The position numbers were made by a program, and so were the translations under genes. Below are positions 37,231 to 49,916 of a stretch of 64,000 nt of DNA, piece after piece; position 1 is the first letter of the stretch; each line of letters begins with the position of its first letter. Source of the stretch: Ceratotherium simum simum. Taxonomy: Eukaryota > Chordata > Mammalia > Perissodactyla > Rhinocerotidae. The stretch covers positions 5,533,325 through 5,597,324 of the forward strand of contig NW_004454178.1 of assembly GCF_000283155.1 (NCBI RefSeq). The letters are read 5' to 3'. The notes beneath the pieces are model-generated. The model was not told where the DNA came from. It ran no database searches and saw only the letters and a program-made list of their open reading frames with translations.

Positions 37231-37739
37231 CTAGTTGGCTGTTTCTGGTTGGTTGTCCTTAGCGTTCAGATTTTGTAACCTCACGGCATTGACAGGGCTA
37301 GCTTTTGGTTTGCTTTCATAGGCTTACAGCATTAGAGCCTCCTCAGTCTGACGGCCTCCTCATCTAATTAATTTAACAATACTTTCTCAATAAGCTTCTG
37401 GTAATAGAAGGCGTCTCTTGAAGCCTGAGAAACCGTATAGCACTCATACCCATGTACACCTTCTGGTTGAAGGTATTCCCAGATATCTTTGCTCTGGGAT
37501 GTAATTTGATACATGTAGTCTTTACAACAAATTCACCAATTGGATGAGGTAAGCATAGTTTTCAGAATAACTCCATACCCACTCCAGTTAGAACTATTGT
37601 AGTCTGAGTACGAAAAGTTTCAGGTAAGATGATATTGGTCCTTAGATGACAGTTTACCTAATATAAATTCAACGAGAATTAACACACAGTTAATAGATGG
37701 GGGTGATAGATGTCAGAAAATTAAATGCCTTAAGTCTTA

Positions 37740-38020
37740 CTCATCTCTGAAAACTCACCTGCTTTGTCACTTCTTACAGGAAGGCTTTCTGGGCCCCCGG
37801 GGTCCACTAGTGGCCATAGTGCTGTTCCTTTTTACTCTCAGGGTACCTGTCCTTGCTGTGCTGTTTCCCCATTACACAATGAGGAGAAGTTGGGGAGTAG
37901 GTGTTTGTTTTTATTTAATCTCTTTATCTCTACTGTCTCAAAGGCAGGCCCTCCTTTTCCTCCATACCAGCATGCCTAGTATATAGCAGGCACTCAATTA
38001 ATGTTTGTTGAATGAGTCTA
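37740..38020 (+). repeat. L2 3' end
   Basis: Phrases of L2 in order: 'tttgtcacttcttacaggaa', 'aggcttt', and the end 'tatatagcaggcactcaatt', 'gtttgttgaatgag'. Confidence 0.7.
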
Positions 38021-39314
38021 GCTCTCACAAATGCTATGTTCTGGGAGGAGGAGCACTTTTAATAAGAGAAAATTGCTCAGGGGCTAGTCAGCAAGTGTCA
38101 AGCCTTTTAAACTGTTGCCTAGAAAAATCTGACACTGGCAACAGTAACCTTTAGATGCAATATTTGCATTTATTTGAAGGCTGTGTTTTGCAATGAATAA
38201 CAGGCTACTGCTAAAGTCTGCTAACTTATACTCTAATAACGCAGATGTAATAAAAATGTAAAATGGATTGAGAAATTATCAAAAACCATAAACTCCCAGC
38301 TTATTACTCTATGGCAAAGAACGTATTTTCTAGTTAATCTTCTATTTCTCAATGATCTATGGCCACTTAATCATCCCTAGTCTCCAGCTAAATCAATTAC
38401 AGCATTAGTTCTTAGAGCTTGCAAACAGGAATATCCTTCATCTGTCCAAATCCTCATGTTTCCTTGTGGATCCAGGTTTCATTCCATCGCCAGGTGAAAG
38501 CTTATTGTAAAAATGACACATTCTTTGAATGATTTGCCCTATTTGAAAAAAATGGAAAAATGGGCTTTGAAATCAACAGCAGTACAATCAAACTTAATCC
38601 ACATCTACTAAGGGTTTAGCTATGCTTCCCACTTTGCTAAATGCTGTGGGGCTTATAAAGACCCTAAACTATACGGAACAGTCATGTGAAATGTTTAATA
38701 ACATTAGAAAGCAGAGTATGATTAAATGTCAAAATGAGATATACAGTCAGGAAGTGTTTCTGAGTTCTGCTGAAAGAGAAAGACGTTAGCAGGGGTCTAA
38801 GGACATCAGCCCAAGCCAGGTTCAAGACGCAGATTTCTACTATGAGCAAGAGACTTGGGTAGGGACAGCTGTGGAGAACTCTGAGCAAGGTAGCTAAGCA
38901 TAATCAGGAGGACAGGGAGAGGAATCACCAACAAAGAGAAAAGAGGTCTGAGGACATTGGAGACAAACTGTCTCCAGCTCACAGTTACTCTTACTTTTTT
39001 ATTTGGTACAGAATTACACGTATAAATTGCAACTTACTGTTGTTATTTCTTTCTTTATTTCTCAAAGAATTTTAGGTAGCTTGCAAAAAAATGCTGGCAA
39101 TAAAATAAAAAACTAAAATCAAAACATAAATAAAGAATCTATCATTTCAAAAGATAGAAGGAATTTTAGAAGGTCAAGACCAAGGAGAAAAACCGAACAG
39201 AAGAGTAGACAGTATAAGATTTTAGGTTATTATTATATTTGAGCCACAGATCTGGGTCTGGCAGTTAAAGAAGAGACATCTTTATAATATTTTCATTTTT
39301 GCATTTGCTTAAGT
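38021..39314. other. Unannotated DNA
   Basis: No gene is visible. Weak L2-like words occur around 38600-38700. Confidence 0.45.
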
Positions 39315-39498
39315 CAGGGATTGTTAAACTGGGTCCATGGAACACTTAGTTCATGAACAACGTTCAGGGGGCCTATGAACATCCTGAAATTTTATGCAAA
39401 ATATCATTTATACAAATATTTTTCTGAGGAAATTTTCCATAATTTCATCAGATTTTTAAAGGGGTTTGTGACCCCAAATGTTCAGAACCACTGAAAAA
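39315..39498 (+). mobile_element. hAT-like nonautonomous DNA transposon
   Basis: The ends are inverted copies of each other: 'cagggattgttaaactgg' at the start and the reverse complement of 'cagtggttctgaacatt' at the end. The interior ('gggcctatgaacatcctg', 'aaggggtttgtgacccc') fits a mammalian Charlie-type relic. It carries no transposase. No target duplication was found. Confidence 0.7.
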
Positions 39499-39559
39499 AT
39501 GATGTTAATTTTATATAGCACTATCACCTAATTATATCATTTGAGGCCCAGAAAGATTA

Positions 39560-39690
39560 AGTCCAAGGTCAAAATTAAGAGTCCAAGAGCCAAATTTGGC
39601 CTGTTGATATGTTTTGTTTGGCTCACACAGCATTTTCTGAAAAATGGAATTTGCCAACATTTAAAAGTCTTGAAAAATCTGGCCATATGG
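39560..39690 (+). repeat. Possible DNA-transposon relic
   Basis: The words 'gccaaatttggcctgttgat' and 'tttgtttggctcacacagc' resemble a mammalian relic repeat. The family is unsure. Confidence 0.35.
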
Positions 39691-40114
39691 GACTCCTATT
39701 TCAGCATGGTGGGAACTATCCAGAAGGCTGAGAAAGGGCTCCCCTTGGAACCAACCAAGTGTCCTCTAGTTTATCCCATGCTCACCACTCCTAAGAGTTC
39801 TAGGCCCATTTGTTTATCTGTTTCCTTCCTAGCTACTGTAGATGTTTGTGTTTGAGAGTCCCAAATTAAATAATTTCTATGGAAGGTGATAACTGGATCT
39901 AGTTTGGGCTCCAATTCAGAATGGAGCCTACTATCTCAGCAGTTCTCAAACTATATGCCTGCTTGAACCCTACTGTTATATGTTCACTTTTGCTTTTTGC
40001 TACCATTTGCCTAACAAGCAAGTGTCAATAGACACATTTATAAATAGTTCATGATGCTTAGCTAGTGGCTTTTCTCATAAGCACATGTACTCATAATTAT
40101 TTTATATTTTATAC

Positions 40115-40270
40115 ATATTTGCATTCATTCAGCAAATATTTCTTGAGCATATACTATCTATCAGGCACATTTCAAGTTCTATAATATATATATATTTCTG
40201 CCAGTAAAGTATTTCCTAACTTGCATGATGAAAATAAATATATATATAATATATTATAACATTTATAATG
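40115..40270 (+). repeat. L2 end and AT tract
   Basis: 'ttcattcagcaaatatttct' and 'actatctatcaggcacattt' mark the 3' end of L2, followed by tatata-type low complexity at 40180-40260. Confidence 0.6.
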
Positions 40271-40529
40271 TTCTATAAAAAGACCTGTGAATCCATGTAT
40301 TCTGACCTAAACACAATCACTGCCTTTCCCAAGCTACAGTCCATTAAATTATTTGTGCCTACTTGTTAGACTTCTGTGCGTAAAAAAGATAACTCTAAAA
40401 GAACTACGTTTCTTTCCTCCTTAATTGTAGTTCAGCTAACGTTGATTGATATATTTTTTTCTCCAACCTGGTAGATATATTGTTCTGATATGTTACTTTC
40501 TCCTACCTGGGTTTCACATTCTTAATAGA

Positions 40530-41740
40530 ACTCTTGATTTTCCACCAGAAACATATCCCTCCCTTAGCTTTCCTATATCAATAAATGGCACGGCCATCAA
40601 CACAGTGCATCAGTTCAAATATTTAAGAGATATCCTGATTTCTCTCTTTCCCTCATCTCCTCCTCAGTGTCTAATCTAATCAATATTTTGGTAACTGTTG
40701 GCTTTACCTTCAAATATACCACAAATCCATTAACTTATCTCCATCTCTTCTGCTTTTACCCTCATCCTCCACCATCTCTCACCTAGACCAGGGCAGTAAC
40801 CTCACTGTTAGCTTTCCTGTTTCTCTTCTTGCATTTTTACAGTTCGTTCTCCGCACAGCAGCCAGAGTGACACTGTAAACCTAAACAGACCCTGTTACTT
40901 CACTGCTTAAAACTCTCCTATGGCTCCTTCTTCCACTGGAGTAAAACTCAAACCCCTCGCTTCAGTCTTCGTGAGCTTCATGATGCAGCCCCTACTTCCA
41001 TCTCTAATTCATGTCCTACCGCTCTCCCCTCTGCTCACTAAACTGCAGCCACACTGGCTTCTTGCAGAAACACTGAGAAGTCCAAATCTGTTCCTTCTTT
41101 AGGGCCTTTGCATTTCTGTTCCCTGGGCCTTGAACATTCTTCCCTAGTTCTTTGTATGCTTGGCTTCCTCTTATTCCTCAGATCTTCAAACAAATTTCAT
41201 GACCTCAGAGAGCCCTTCCTGGCTGTCTAATCTAAATGAGTCGCCCTCCAATCCTATGCCGATCAGTCTCCCTCATTACCCTGCTGCTGCTTTTGTGTGT
41301 GTGTGTGTGAGGAAGACCAGCTCTGAGCTAACATCTATTGCCAATCCTCCTCCTCCTTTTTTTCCCTTTTTCTCCCCAAGGCCCCAGTAGATAGTTGTAT
41401 GTCATAGCTGCACATCCTGCTAGTTGCTGTACATGGGACACTGCCTCAGCATGGCCGGACAAGCGGTGTGTCGTGTGCACCTGAGATCCGAACCGGGCCG
41501 CCAGCAGCGGAGCGCGCGCACTTAACCGCTAAGCCACGGGGCCAGCCCTCCTGCTCCTTGACCTTGTTTTATACATTTGTTTATTGTCTGCTTCTACGCA
41601 CTTGATCATAATCTCCCTGAAAGCAGGAGATCCTCTCTCTCTTATTCATCTGAAAGCCTGGGTCAGGCACTTGTTCACCTAAATGGGTGCCTGGCAAATA
41701 ATAGGTGGCAAAAAATATTCATTGGGTGGGTGGGTGAACG
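40530..41740 (+). repeat. Long L2 (LINE-2) split by an ERE
   Basis: The L2 ORF2 end and 3' UTR run in order: 'tctccatctcttctgctttt', 'gcagccagagtgacactgta', 'actctcctatggctccttct', 'agggcctttgcatttctgtt', 'gaaagcaggagatcctctct', 'gggtgcctggcaaataatag'. The ERE at 41.3-41.55 kb interrupts it. It is non-functional. Confidence 0.88.
41291..41548 (-). mobile_element. ERE SINE inside L2
   Basis: Reverse-oriented ERE of the 'tgctagttgctgta' subtype, ending 'ccacggggccagccc'. A short tgtg run replaces its poly(T). The target duplication is weak (ctgctgct and ctgctcct). Confidence 0.93.
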
Positions 41741-42400
41741 AGTAAATGAACTACAATAAACAAAAAAATGGCCAACATCCTCAGAGTCTAAATGTGCTGA
41801 CTCATGACATTGCAGCTCTCTTTTCTGACACTCAGAGCTATGCAGTACGTACATGGTCTGATGGTGTGCATAGTTGAGTTTGAGGATGCGTGGATGGATG
41901 GATGAATTCATTTGTTTATTTGTTTGTTTGTTGATTGTGCTTAAGTGCATCACTGTGAGGTGCTCAGTGGCTCATTGGATTTTGGTTGAGAGGGCATTGC
42001 CTCTGACCTAGCCACATGAGCAGCCATCCTCATACTTAGTATATATCAGTTTCACAGAAAATCAGCTAACAGATTCTTTTGTTTCTTTTTTCCTAGCATA
42101 ATTCACTGCCTGCTTTCTGAAACTATTTTCAGGCTTCGGAGAAAAACAGATTCACAAAGACCACTTTAAACAAAGACCAATCTTTAAACAAACTTTTGAT
42201 ATGGGTAGACAATGATCATTTTTAGTCATGCAAATTCATAATATTTGATCAAAGGAAAAATGCAGTGCCTGAGTGATATGCAGGAAATATGTAATATATG
42301 CTAACATTTGAACTACATACATTTGGTTTGGCAGAAAAACATAGTTTTTTAAAAGATAAGTCTCTATAGACCTGTGTAATTCACTTATAAGAAATAATAA

Positions 42401-42594
42401 GGGCTGGCCCCATGGCATAGTGGTTAAGTGCACGCACTCCACTGCTGGCGGCCCAGGTTCAGATCCCAGGCGCGCACTGATGCACCACTTGTCAGGCCAT
42501 GCTGTGGGGGTGTCCCACATAAAGTGGAGGAAGATCAGCACAGATGTTAGCTCAGGGCCAGTCTTCCTCACAAAAAAAAAAAAAGAAGAAGAAG
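42401..42594 (+). mobile_element. ERE SINE, short form
   Basis: Forward ERE: 'gggctggccccatggcatag', 'ggttcagatcccag', 'gatgttagctcagggcc', ending in poly(A) and a gaa run. It has a single 'gatgttagctcagg' block where longer copies have two. Perfect 12-base target duplication aagaaataataa (42389-42400 and 42595-42606). Confidence 0.95.
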
Positions 42595-43029
42595 AAGAAA
42601 TAATAAAATCTTTTTCTCCTAATTAAATAGGAGGTAATGGAGAATCTAATCAATTTTTACAAAAAAATGAAGAAATGAGTTATTTTAATAAATATCAAAG
42701 TTCAATTCTTGGGTCAGACAGAAAAAAATATTTCAAGTCATATAGGAAAAGAAAATGCTCTTCTGGAACAAAAATAAGGAAGGCTCAGAAGATTCCTACT
42801 GAGGCAAAAGAGAAAACTCAAAAAGATTAAAAAAAATCATTGTAAGACACCTGTATCATTTTATTCTGAAAGAAAAATGCTTTCTTGCTTTATGAAAATA
42901 TTCGGAACCTGTCCCTAAATCTATGTGGAATTACAACCTCTGCTGAATGCAGAACAGAATACAGCAACTTTGCCTGAGAGGCCTGGGTGTTATGAATAAG
43001 GAATCTCCAGATTTGCCTTGAATGCCAAT

Positions 43030-43272
43030 GAATGTTAAATTCATAGAACTTACTAACAATAGCACTGACATTTGTGTAATACTTTATAGTTTATGGACAC
43101 TTTTCAAATACATTATCTCATTTGGTTTTCAAAATAACCTTTGGGAAAATCAGAATATATTTAGTGTTATTTTACTGATAGGGAGAGGTTAGGGAAGGCC
43201 CAAAGTCACTTAGTGCTGTACTGAAATAAGTTAAATCCTCCCTGTAGCTTAACATCACTTTTCTTGGGAACA
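43030..43272 (-). repeat. MIR-type relic
   Basis: Reverse-oriented 'acattatctcatttggtttt' and 'actgatagggagaggttagg', followed by 'gtcacttagtgctg', suggest an old MIR or related element. Confidence 0.6.
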
Positions 43273-43639
43273 GAGCCTCTTATTCCACTAGACTGCTGAG
43301 GTTTAACCTGCAAAGGCCCTGGGAGACAGCACAGCAATTTGCATTTCCACTAAGATGCAAATGAGATTCTTTTCTGTGGGAAGACTTCGGGAAGGAGTGA
43401 AGGAAAGGGGAGGGGAGCACACAGCTCCCTAAAAGGTGGATGTCCTTTAGTGGAGGAGGTTTCAGGAAGGAAGTAGGAGCCCTTGATGAGAAACCTGGCC
43501 TTACTCACAGGTTGTCTGAGGCCACCCTGTCCTCACTTTAAGCTACGCTAGTGAACTTCACGTATGCAAGTAGATTTATGTTCCTGAAGTTTTTAATCTG
43601 TGTTGGTTTTTTAGAATAATGAATCAAGGCATAGTTCAA

Positions 43640-43772
43640 ATTTGCTAAGTGATGTTTAAACTAAGATGTGAAGAGTGAGTGGAAGTTAGCCAGGAAAAGA
43701 AGAAGGGGAAGCAGCATATTCCAGGAAGAGAAAGCGCATGTGTGAAGGTCAGAGGCAAGAGATCGTATGACC
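43640..43772 (+). repeat. L2 3' fragment
   Basis: 'gagtggaagttagccaggaa', 'agcatattccaggaagagaa' and 'gcatgtgtgaaggtcagagg' are typical L2 phrases. Confidence 0.7.
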
Positions 43773-44200
43773 CATTTTATTACCATGTGCCAGAATAATT
43801 CACTGAGATATTAATTTGTGTTTTGTTTGCATAGCTGTAGATGCATCAGAAACACAAGAACTATTTTTTCTCTCCCTAATACCCTTCTCAATCCCAGCTA
43901 GGCTTTCAGTTGAAGGGAGACCTGGAGCTGTCTTACAGAGTTAAGAAAACTTTGTTTTGTAAAAGATAGTCCAAGGAAACGGATGGGCTCTGAGACTCTA
44001 AGATCAGGAACTGGACATGATAAAAACTGAAAGAGGCTCCCAGGAGGGTTGCTGATTAGGGGTTCTGGAACTATCAGACCTGTACTCCACCTCCTCACTG
44101 TATCCCAGGGAGATGTTAGGAGCTCACAGAAGAATGGCTGTACCCAATTATTACCTCACAAAAAGAGGGTTCTCTACCTGATGAGCATTAAAAAGTCAAT

Positions 44201-44693
44201 TATTACGCCACCAAGTTTTGAGAAAAGAAAAGGTTTTATTGCAAGGCTGGCCCACAAGGACACAGGAGGCAAAGCTCTCAAATCTGTCTCCCCAATTCAG
44301 GGTTTGGGGCAAAATTTAAGAGGTTAGGGAGAACAGGCTGGTCCTTGGAAACGCTGGAAGAGCAGATTTTGATTGGAGGGATTTACACATTTAAGATTGG
44401 TAAGGTTTTAAACATTTATGGTGAGGTGTGGAAGGGGCTTTAACACTGGATCTTCCTAGACAACACACCCCTCACTTCTGATAAGAGTCAACTTTCAAGT
44501 TCTGGTTGTGTCCCGGTCCTTTGGTTCCATGGAGGAGAATCTTTGGTTCTGGTGTCATGTCAAGTCAAGGTTTTCTCCTCTGTGCATGCTCTGGCTACGT
44601 GAATTGCAGTTTTGGCCCCTGAAAAACAACTTTTAATCACTCTGTTGATAAGATGGGGTCAGTTCGAACTGGTCCTAGTGGGCCGTGGTTACA
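44201..44693 (-). mobile_element. Solo LTR, family B copy 2
   Basis: Same family as 16643-17165, inverted: the reverse complement begins TGTAACCACGG and contains 'gaccccatcttatcaacag', 'gagcatgcacagaggag' and 'gcaataaaacc' as a poly(A) signal. A perfect 4-base duplication caat flanks it (44197-44200 and 44694-44697). No internal retroviral part adjoins it. Confidence 0.8.
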
Positions 44694-45194
44694 CAATCAC
44701 CGAAGCTCCCAGCATCTGCAAGGATCTCAGTGCTCATGTTACCAACAAAGCTTCTTCACAAAGAAAGTCCAGGCTTGGACAACAAGCAGTGACCTATATG
44801 GGTCAAATACAAGACCTCCTGAATCTGAGATGGAGGTGGGGTTGGTGGGGGTATATGTGTCTTGGTTTTTTCCAAAGTGTGCAGTTGCCATAAATACTCA
44901 TTTAGGATATGTCAATTGCTTATCTTAAACTCAGAGATCTTAAGACTCTGAGATCTAATCCAGGCCTTTCGAACATGAGTGGCTCGTATTCAACCTTTGT
45001 CTCCATATTTTGTAGAGTTTCTGAAGGTTTCATGATCATCATTTCCTGCACATTGGTACATTTTAGAATTAGAAGTATTCATTCTCAAAATGATTTGATA
45101 AGTTCTATATTTTACAATTGTCGTGGTCACATGTAACAGAAATCCATATAAAGGTAGGCAATGCAAAGGTAGAACCCTTATCATGTAAAGGTAA

Positions 45195-45322
45195 AAATAA
45201 GAAGTAATGCTCATACATATGACACAAGCTCTTTCCCAAGTACTATTCTAAGTGATTTAGCTAGATTAAGTCACATGATCCTCTTAACCACCCTATAGGC
45301 AGATACTATTCTTATCCCAAGT
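45195..45322 (-). repeat. MIR fragment
   Basis: Reverse MIR words: 'aagtactattctaagtgatt', 'cctcttaaccaccctatagg', 'cagatactattcttatccc'. Confidence 0.7.
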
Positions 45323-45582
45323 GTTACTCTTGCCAAGAGAATGATGGTGGAGGGAGAAATGCAAACCAAGTAGGCAGTATTTTCCATGAGGAGAGACGAT
45401 GACATTGCACACTGATGAAGAAAGCTAAATGTCATTCCTGGACCAAATTCAAATGCTATCATAAGAGAAAAAAAAAATCCATCATTTGTACCAAAGTTAA
45501 AACTAGACACAGAACAACTTTTTGCCACATTGAGAATGGATGTAACGATTGTATGGACTTATTTTTCCTCCACTTTCTGGGA

Positions 45583-45615
45583 GTGTGTAAGGCTTTTTGT
45601 GTGTAAGGCTTTTGG
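45583..45615 (+). repeat. Short tandem duplication
   Basis: The word gtgtgtaaggctttt is present twice in direct succession with one extra T. Confidence 0.8.
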
Positions 45616-46179
45616 CGTTATCCCTCTTCGGTTCTCATTGAACAATTAAGGCTTACCGCCAGACGACTTCCTGCCTTATTAGGTGGCTGCACCGTCCCAG
45701 ATCTAGCCATCATTTCCAGGGCATCTAGGGCCCTCCCATTGATTATAATAGGCCAAAATACTCTGCCACTGGAAATTTTAGGTACTACTGCTCAATAGAA
45801 TCTACTATGCAATTTATTTTACAGCAAAATCTATCACAAAAACATTCAGCAAATTAATCTGGCTTGACTGCCAGGAGATTCTCGTGTTATTGTATTTTCC
45901 CCCCAAAGCACCAGGAGGAGTTTGTTCATCTGTCATTCATATTATTCCCAATGTTTCACTGTCCTTAGGCAAAATTGACATGGCTGACATGGCATGGCTG
46001 ATCCTAGGCAAAGTTGAAAAGTAGAAAAATTTCATTTTATGAGTTCTTCCTTCTTTTCATGCATACCTTCCCCATCTTCTTGAGAAAGCCTGGATTTCTC
46101 AGGAATGCTCAGATATCCATTAAAACTCGGGACTCATTAAGTGCTTTGGACACCAGAAATTTGTCATCAGGCTTAAACT

Positions 46180-46920
46180 GATCTTCCCATTGCTAAATCC
46201 ACTCGTAAATGCTCAGTCCTTATTTGACCTGACTTAGCAGCGTTTGGTACAACTGATACTCCACCCTCTTTGATATACCATTTTTTTTTTTGCCCTATTA
46301 CCCTGTTCCTGGGTTTTCTTCCTATCCCACTGATAGCTTCTTTCTGATCTCCTTTGTCTGTTCCTTCTCTTCTCCTCTAGCCTTTTAACGTTGGAGGGAT
46401 ACAGTGCTCAGGCCTTAGTCCTCTTTTCTTTCTCCGTAGGTTCACTTTCTTGGTGATCTCATTGCTTGAAGTATCATCTATATACCAATGACTCCCATTA
46501 TATGTCTTCTGTGGGCCTTCCTTCTGAACTCTAGAGTCAAGTATCCAGTTGCGCCTTTGAAAGCCTATCTTGAATATTTACTAGATATCTCAAAATTAAG
46601 TGATCAAAACTGAGCTCTGTATCTTCCCCAGAAAATCTGTTCTTCCTGAAGTCTTTTCCATCTCACTTGAAAGAAATTCAATCATCCCAGTTAACACAGG
46701 CAAAATCTTTGGAGCTACCATAAACTCTTTCTTTACCTCATATCATACATCCAACATCACACATCTAACTTTAAAATACATCCAGAATTCAACCACTCCT
46801 GACCACATACAATTACCTCCTGTGCTACCACTCTGACTGAACCATCCTCATCTCCTGCCTGGATTATTGCAATAACTTGGTAAATACTTTCCCAGTTTCT
46901 ACCCTTATGGGCCCCCTTGG
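46180..46920 (+). repeat. L2 ORF2 fragment
   Basis: Forward L2: 'ctaaatccactcgtaaatgc', 'agcagcgtttggtacaactg', 'ccttttaacgttggagggat', 'aatacatccagaattcaacc', 'catctcctgcctggattatt'. It stops where the retrovirus-like segment begins. Confidence 0.85.
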
Positions 46921-49740
46921 TTTAGGTCCCTCCATCAGTAGATCCTGAGCAAGAATTTGGATGTAATTATTTAGTAGGTGATCTTAGGAGGCATTGTAGG
47001 GAGTGGTGCAGAGAGAAGGGTAAGGAGTAAAGCCAATAAAAGATTTAGTGTTAATAAGTAGGTTACCACTGTGAACAACTGGGACTCAGCCCTACTGGGT
47101 ATCCTCTAAGAGACTGAGTGGAACACGTCTCTGAATTTTGCCGCCAAGGAGCAAGAAACCTGAGATAGTTAACCCAACTAATAGAATATCTCCCAAATCT
47201 AAAGACGGCTAATGCACTGTGCGTCTTTCTTTGTGGTAGAAGCTGTAATAACTTGTCCTTTAGCACTGAAGAAATGTCCTGGCATTCCTCAAAACAGTGG
47301 ACCATAAAAATATCACTGATGTACCATGAATGTTTCTAGCATTTGTCTAATTTCCAGTTCATATGTGACTTACCAGAGCATCCAGAGCATTTGCCACTTC
47401 AGGCTTACTAGTTTGATTAATATGATGTCATTCACCCAGTGAACCACAGTGATGTTCTGTGGAGTGTCCTCTCAGATTCTACTGCAACAGAGAGTGGGAT
47501 AGTTAACAAAGACCTGGGTCAAGACTCTGAACGTGCACTGCTCTCCATCCAGATGAATGCAAAGTGCTTTTGATCCTCTCTCCTAATAATGATTTTTAAA
47601 AATTCATTTTCTGGGTCAGTAACAGCTGTGTTGATTTGTTCTAGTAGCAATACCACATCTGACACAGGAGCTGTGAATAAGGCTGCCACTTGGTCAATTT
47701 TATGGTGGTCCACTATTATTTGCTGTGATCAACCTGATTTTTGTAGGGGCAGTACCAGTGAATTAAATGAGAATACGATGCAGTCCATCTTTTAAGACTT
47801 TGAGGATGGCACAAATCTCTGCTATTCCAACTGATATATAGATTGCTTTTCATTTACTCTCTTGGCCAGGTCGCCGGGGCAGATTCAGAGACATCTATGT
47901 GGCCTTTCCTGCCATCATGGCTTTTATTTAACAAGTCAAGGAACCGATGTGAGGTTTCTGCTAGCTGCTAAGAATATCCAACTTTGCATTTATAATGGAG
48001 AAATGATCAGTCACCTGGGGAGTCTCGGACTCATTGGACTCCTTGTGGGACAGACTTGGCATAGGACCTCCCTTTGTCATCTAGCCTCCACACATCCCCA
48101 GTCTAACATAGACCATGATGATATTTTGTGTCCCTCAGTGTTAGTGTCATCTTTGACCCTATTTAAAGCAGGCTTGAACGGTCTGGGTATTACCGCTTCT
48201 CCAGCAGACAATTAATATGATAAAAGGCCTCAGGTTCTTCCGGAGACGGATTGGTGAAATATCAATTTTATATACCTTCTACTGCATTGCAAAGCCATTT
48301 TTAAAGGGAACCTGGCCTCCTCCTTCTTGATCGATGAGCCCTACGTCTGAGAACTGGCTCTGATCTGGACATAAGGTGAATGATCATGATCTTCCATTGC
48401 AATGGCTGACATCAACCATTTGCTTTCCAGCTCTTGATTATTTTTGCTTATGCAAACCAAGAAATAACTGTTATTGGCTGCCTACTTATCTAGCTCCAAG
48501 ACACACCCTGGTCAATTAACCATGACTACAAATCTTTTGTGGGTCAAGTTTCCTTGGTTACCATTATGGCCTGTGCCTGTTATAGTGATTATGTCAACCT
48601 TACTTCTGATAGTTAAGTGATGCCACCTGGCCTCTGCTATTCCAGAATGTTATCATCTCTATTATCACTAGGAAGCTCAATTTCATATCAGTCTCCCCTA
48701 CTGTCAACCCTGGCCTAGAGATGACATCCATCACTTAGTTTTTCAATGATACCAGCACCCCTTCACTAGCACATCTTTATGGTTTTAGTGAAGAGTGCCT
48801 GCCCAGGCCCTTCTAGGTAACAGAGTCAGCTGGTGGGTTCTCCAGACTTAAGTGATAAACCCACCTGAGCATCAGGACTCTTTCCTCAATAAGTCTGTTG
48901 AGGAATTGATGGCATCTCCACTATAGACCATCCTGTCCTCCAAACTTCAAGGAGTCATTCCAGCAGCATACTGGGACTGACTCCAAGCATCCTTGTCAAG
49001 GTGCTATATTCTAAGTCATGAGAGAGTGTCCCATATCAGTAAATACTTCTCTAGTAAGTTTATATTCTATCCCTACCTCATCCCCAGTCCCCATACAACA
49101 CCCTCAAAATTCATATCATGCATACCCTCTTGGTTCTTACTGACACATACTAACCAGGTTCTGAAGACCTTTGGGTAAATTATCTATTTCTTTAAATAAA
49201 AGAGACAGTGATCTCCCACTTGATCCATGCTGAGACTTGACCCCAGTCATTGGTCTAGAAGCAATGAGAGAAGGTGAAGGCAGATCTTAAGGAGGAGAAG
49301 TGTCCTTTTGTGAGGCATCTGCCTCAGGAGAGGTCAGCATTTGCATGAGCCCCAGACAATGGGAAGCAACAGGGAGGGAGTTGCTCATGCCACCCAGAGA
49401 TGCTGGAGGTTTAGTGCCAGTAATAGCAACCAAATCCTCAACAACTAAGGGAAGAGACTTGCTTGGGACTCACAACTTAGTGTCACAATTATGTAGTGTA
49501 TTCCACACATTCTCTCAGAGCATCCACAACAAGATTGAGTCTGGTTACTGACAATAGTAACCTGCTTAAAATGGTGTCAAATGAAAGATGTACAGATGCA
49601 TCAGAGGCCAGGCACTTTACAAGAATTACTCCTATAGTCCTCATAAGGGAGGCAGGCCAACAGAAAGTGCATTACCACCAGATATTTACTTCTAAAGACA
49701 GAAAATTACGATGATTAAAACACAACTTTTGGATTTATTT
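46921..49740 (-). mobile_element. Decayed endogenous retrovirus internal segment (ERVL-like)
   Basis: Read on the minus strand, 47463-47408 resembles the reverse-transcriptase box of ERVL-type elements in a degenerate form, and the flanks (47.5-47.9 kb) follow the order of pol sequence upstream of it. Positions 47.9-49.7 kb are presumably earlier retroviral sequence but are less certain. Stops and frame changes are frequent throughout, so no product is expected. I found no flanking LTR pair. The assignment rests on recall and needs a repeat-library search. Confidence 0.5.
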
Positions 49741-49754
49741 GAATTTATTTTTGT

Positions 49755-49916
49755 AAAAAATAATATTTTTTCAATATTTTTATTAAGATAACATTGGTTT
49801 ATAACATTATATAAATTTAAGGTGTACATAATTATATTTTGATTTCTCTGTAGACTACATCATGTTCGCCGCTCAAAGACTAGTTACCATCCATCACCAT
49901 ACACATGTACCCTGTG
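49755..49916 (-). mobile_element. 5'-truncated L1 3' end
   Basis: 'tttttattaagataacattg', 'tttaaggtgtacataattat', 'gtagactacatcatgttcgc' and 'ccatcaccatacacatgtac' correspond to the extreme 3' end of L1 as seen at 24.1 kb, inverted. Confidence 0.8.
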
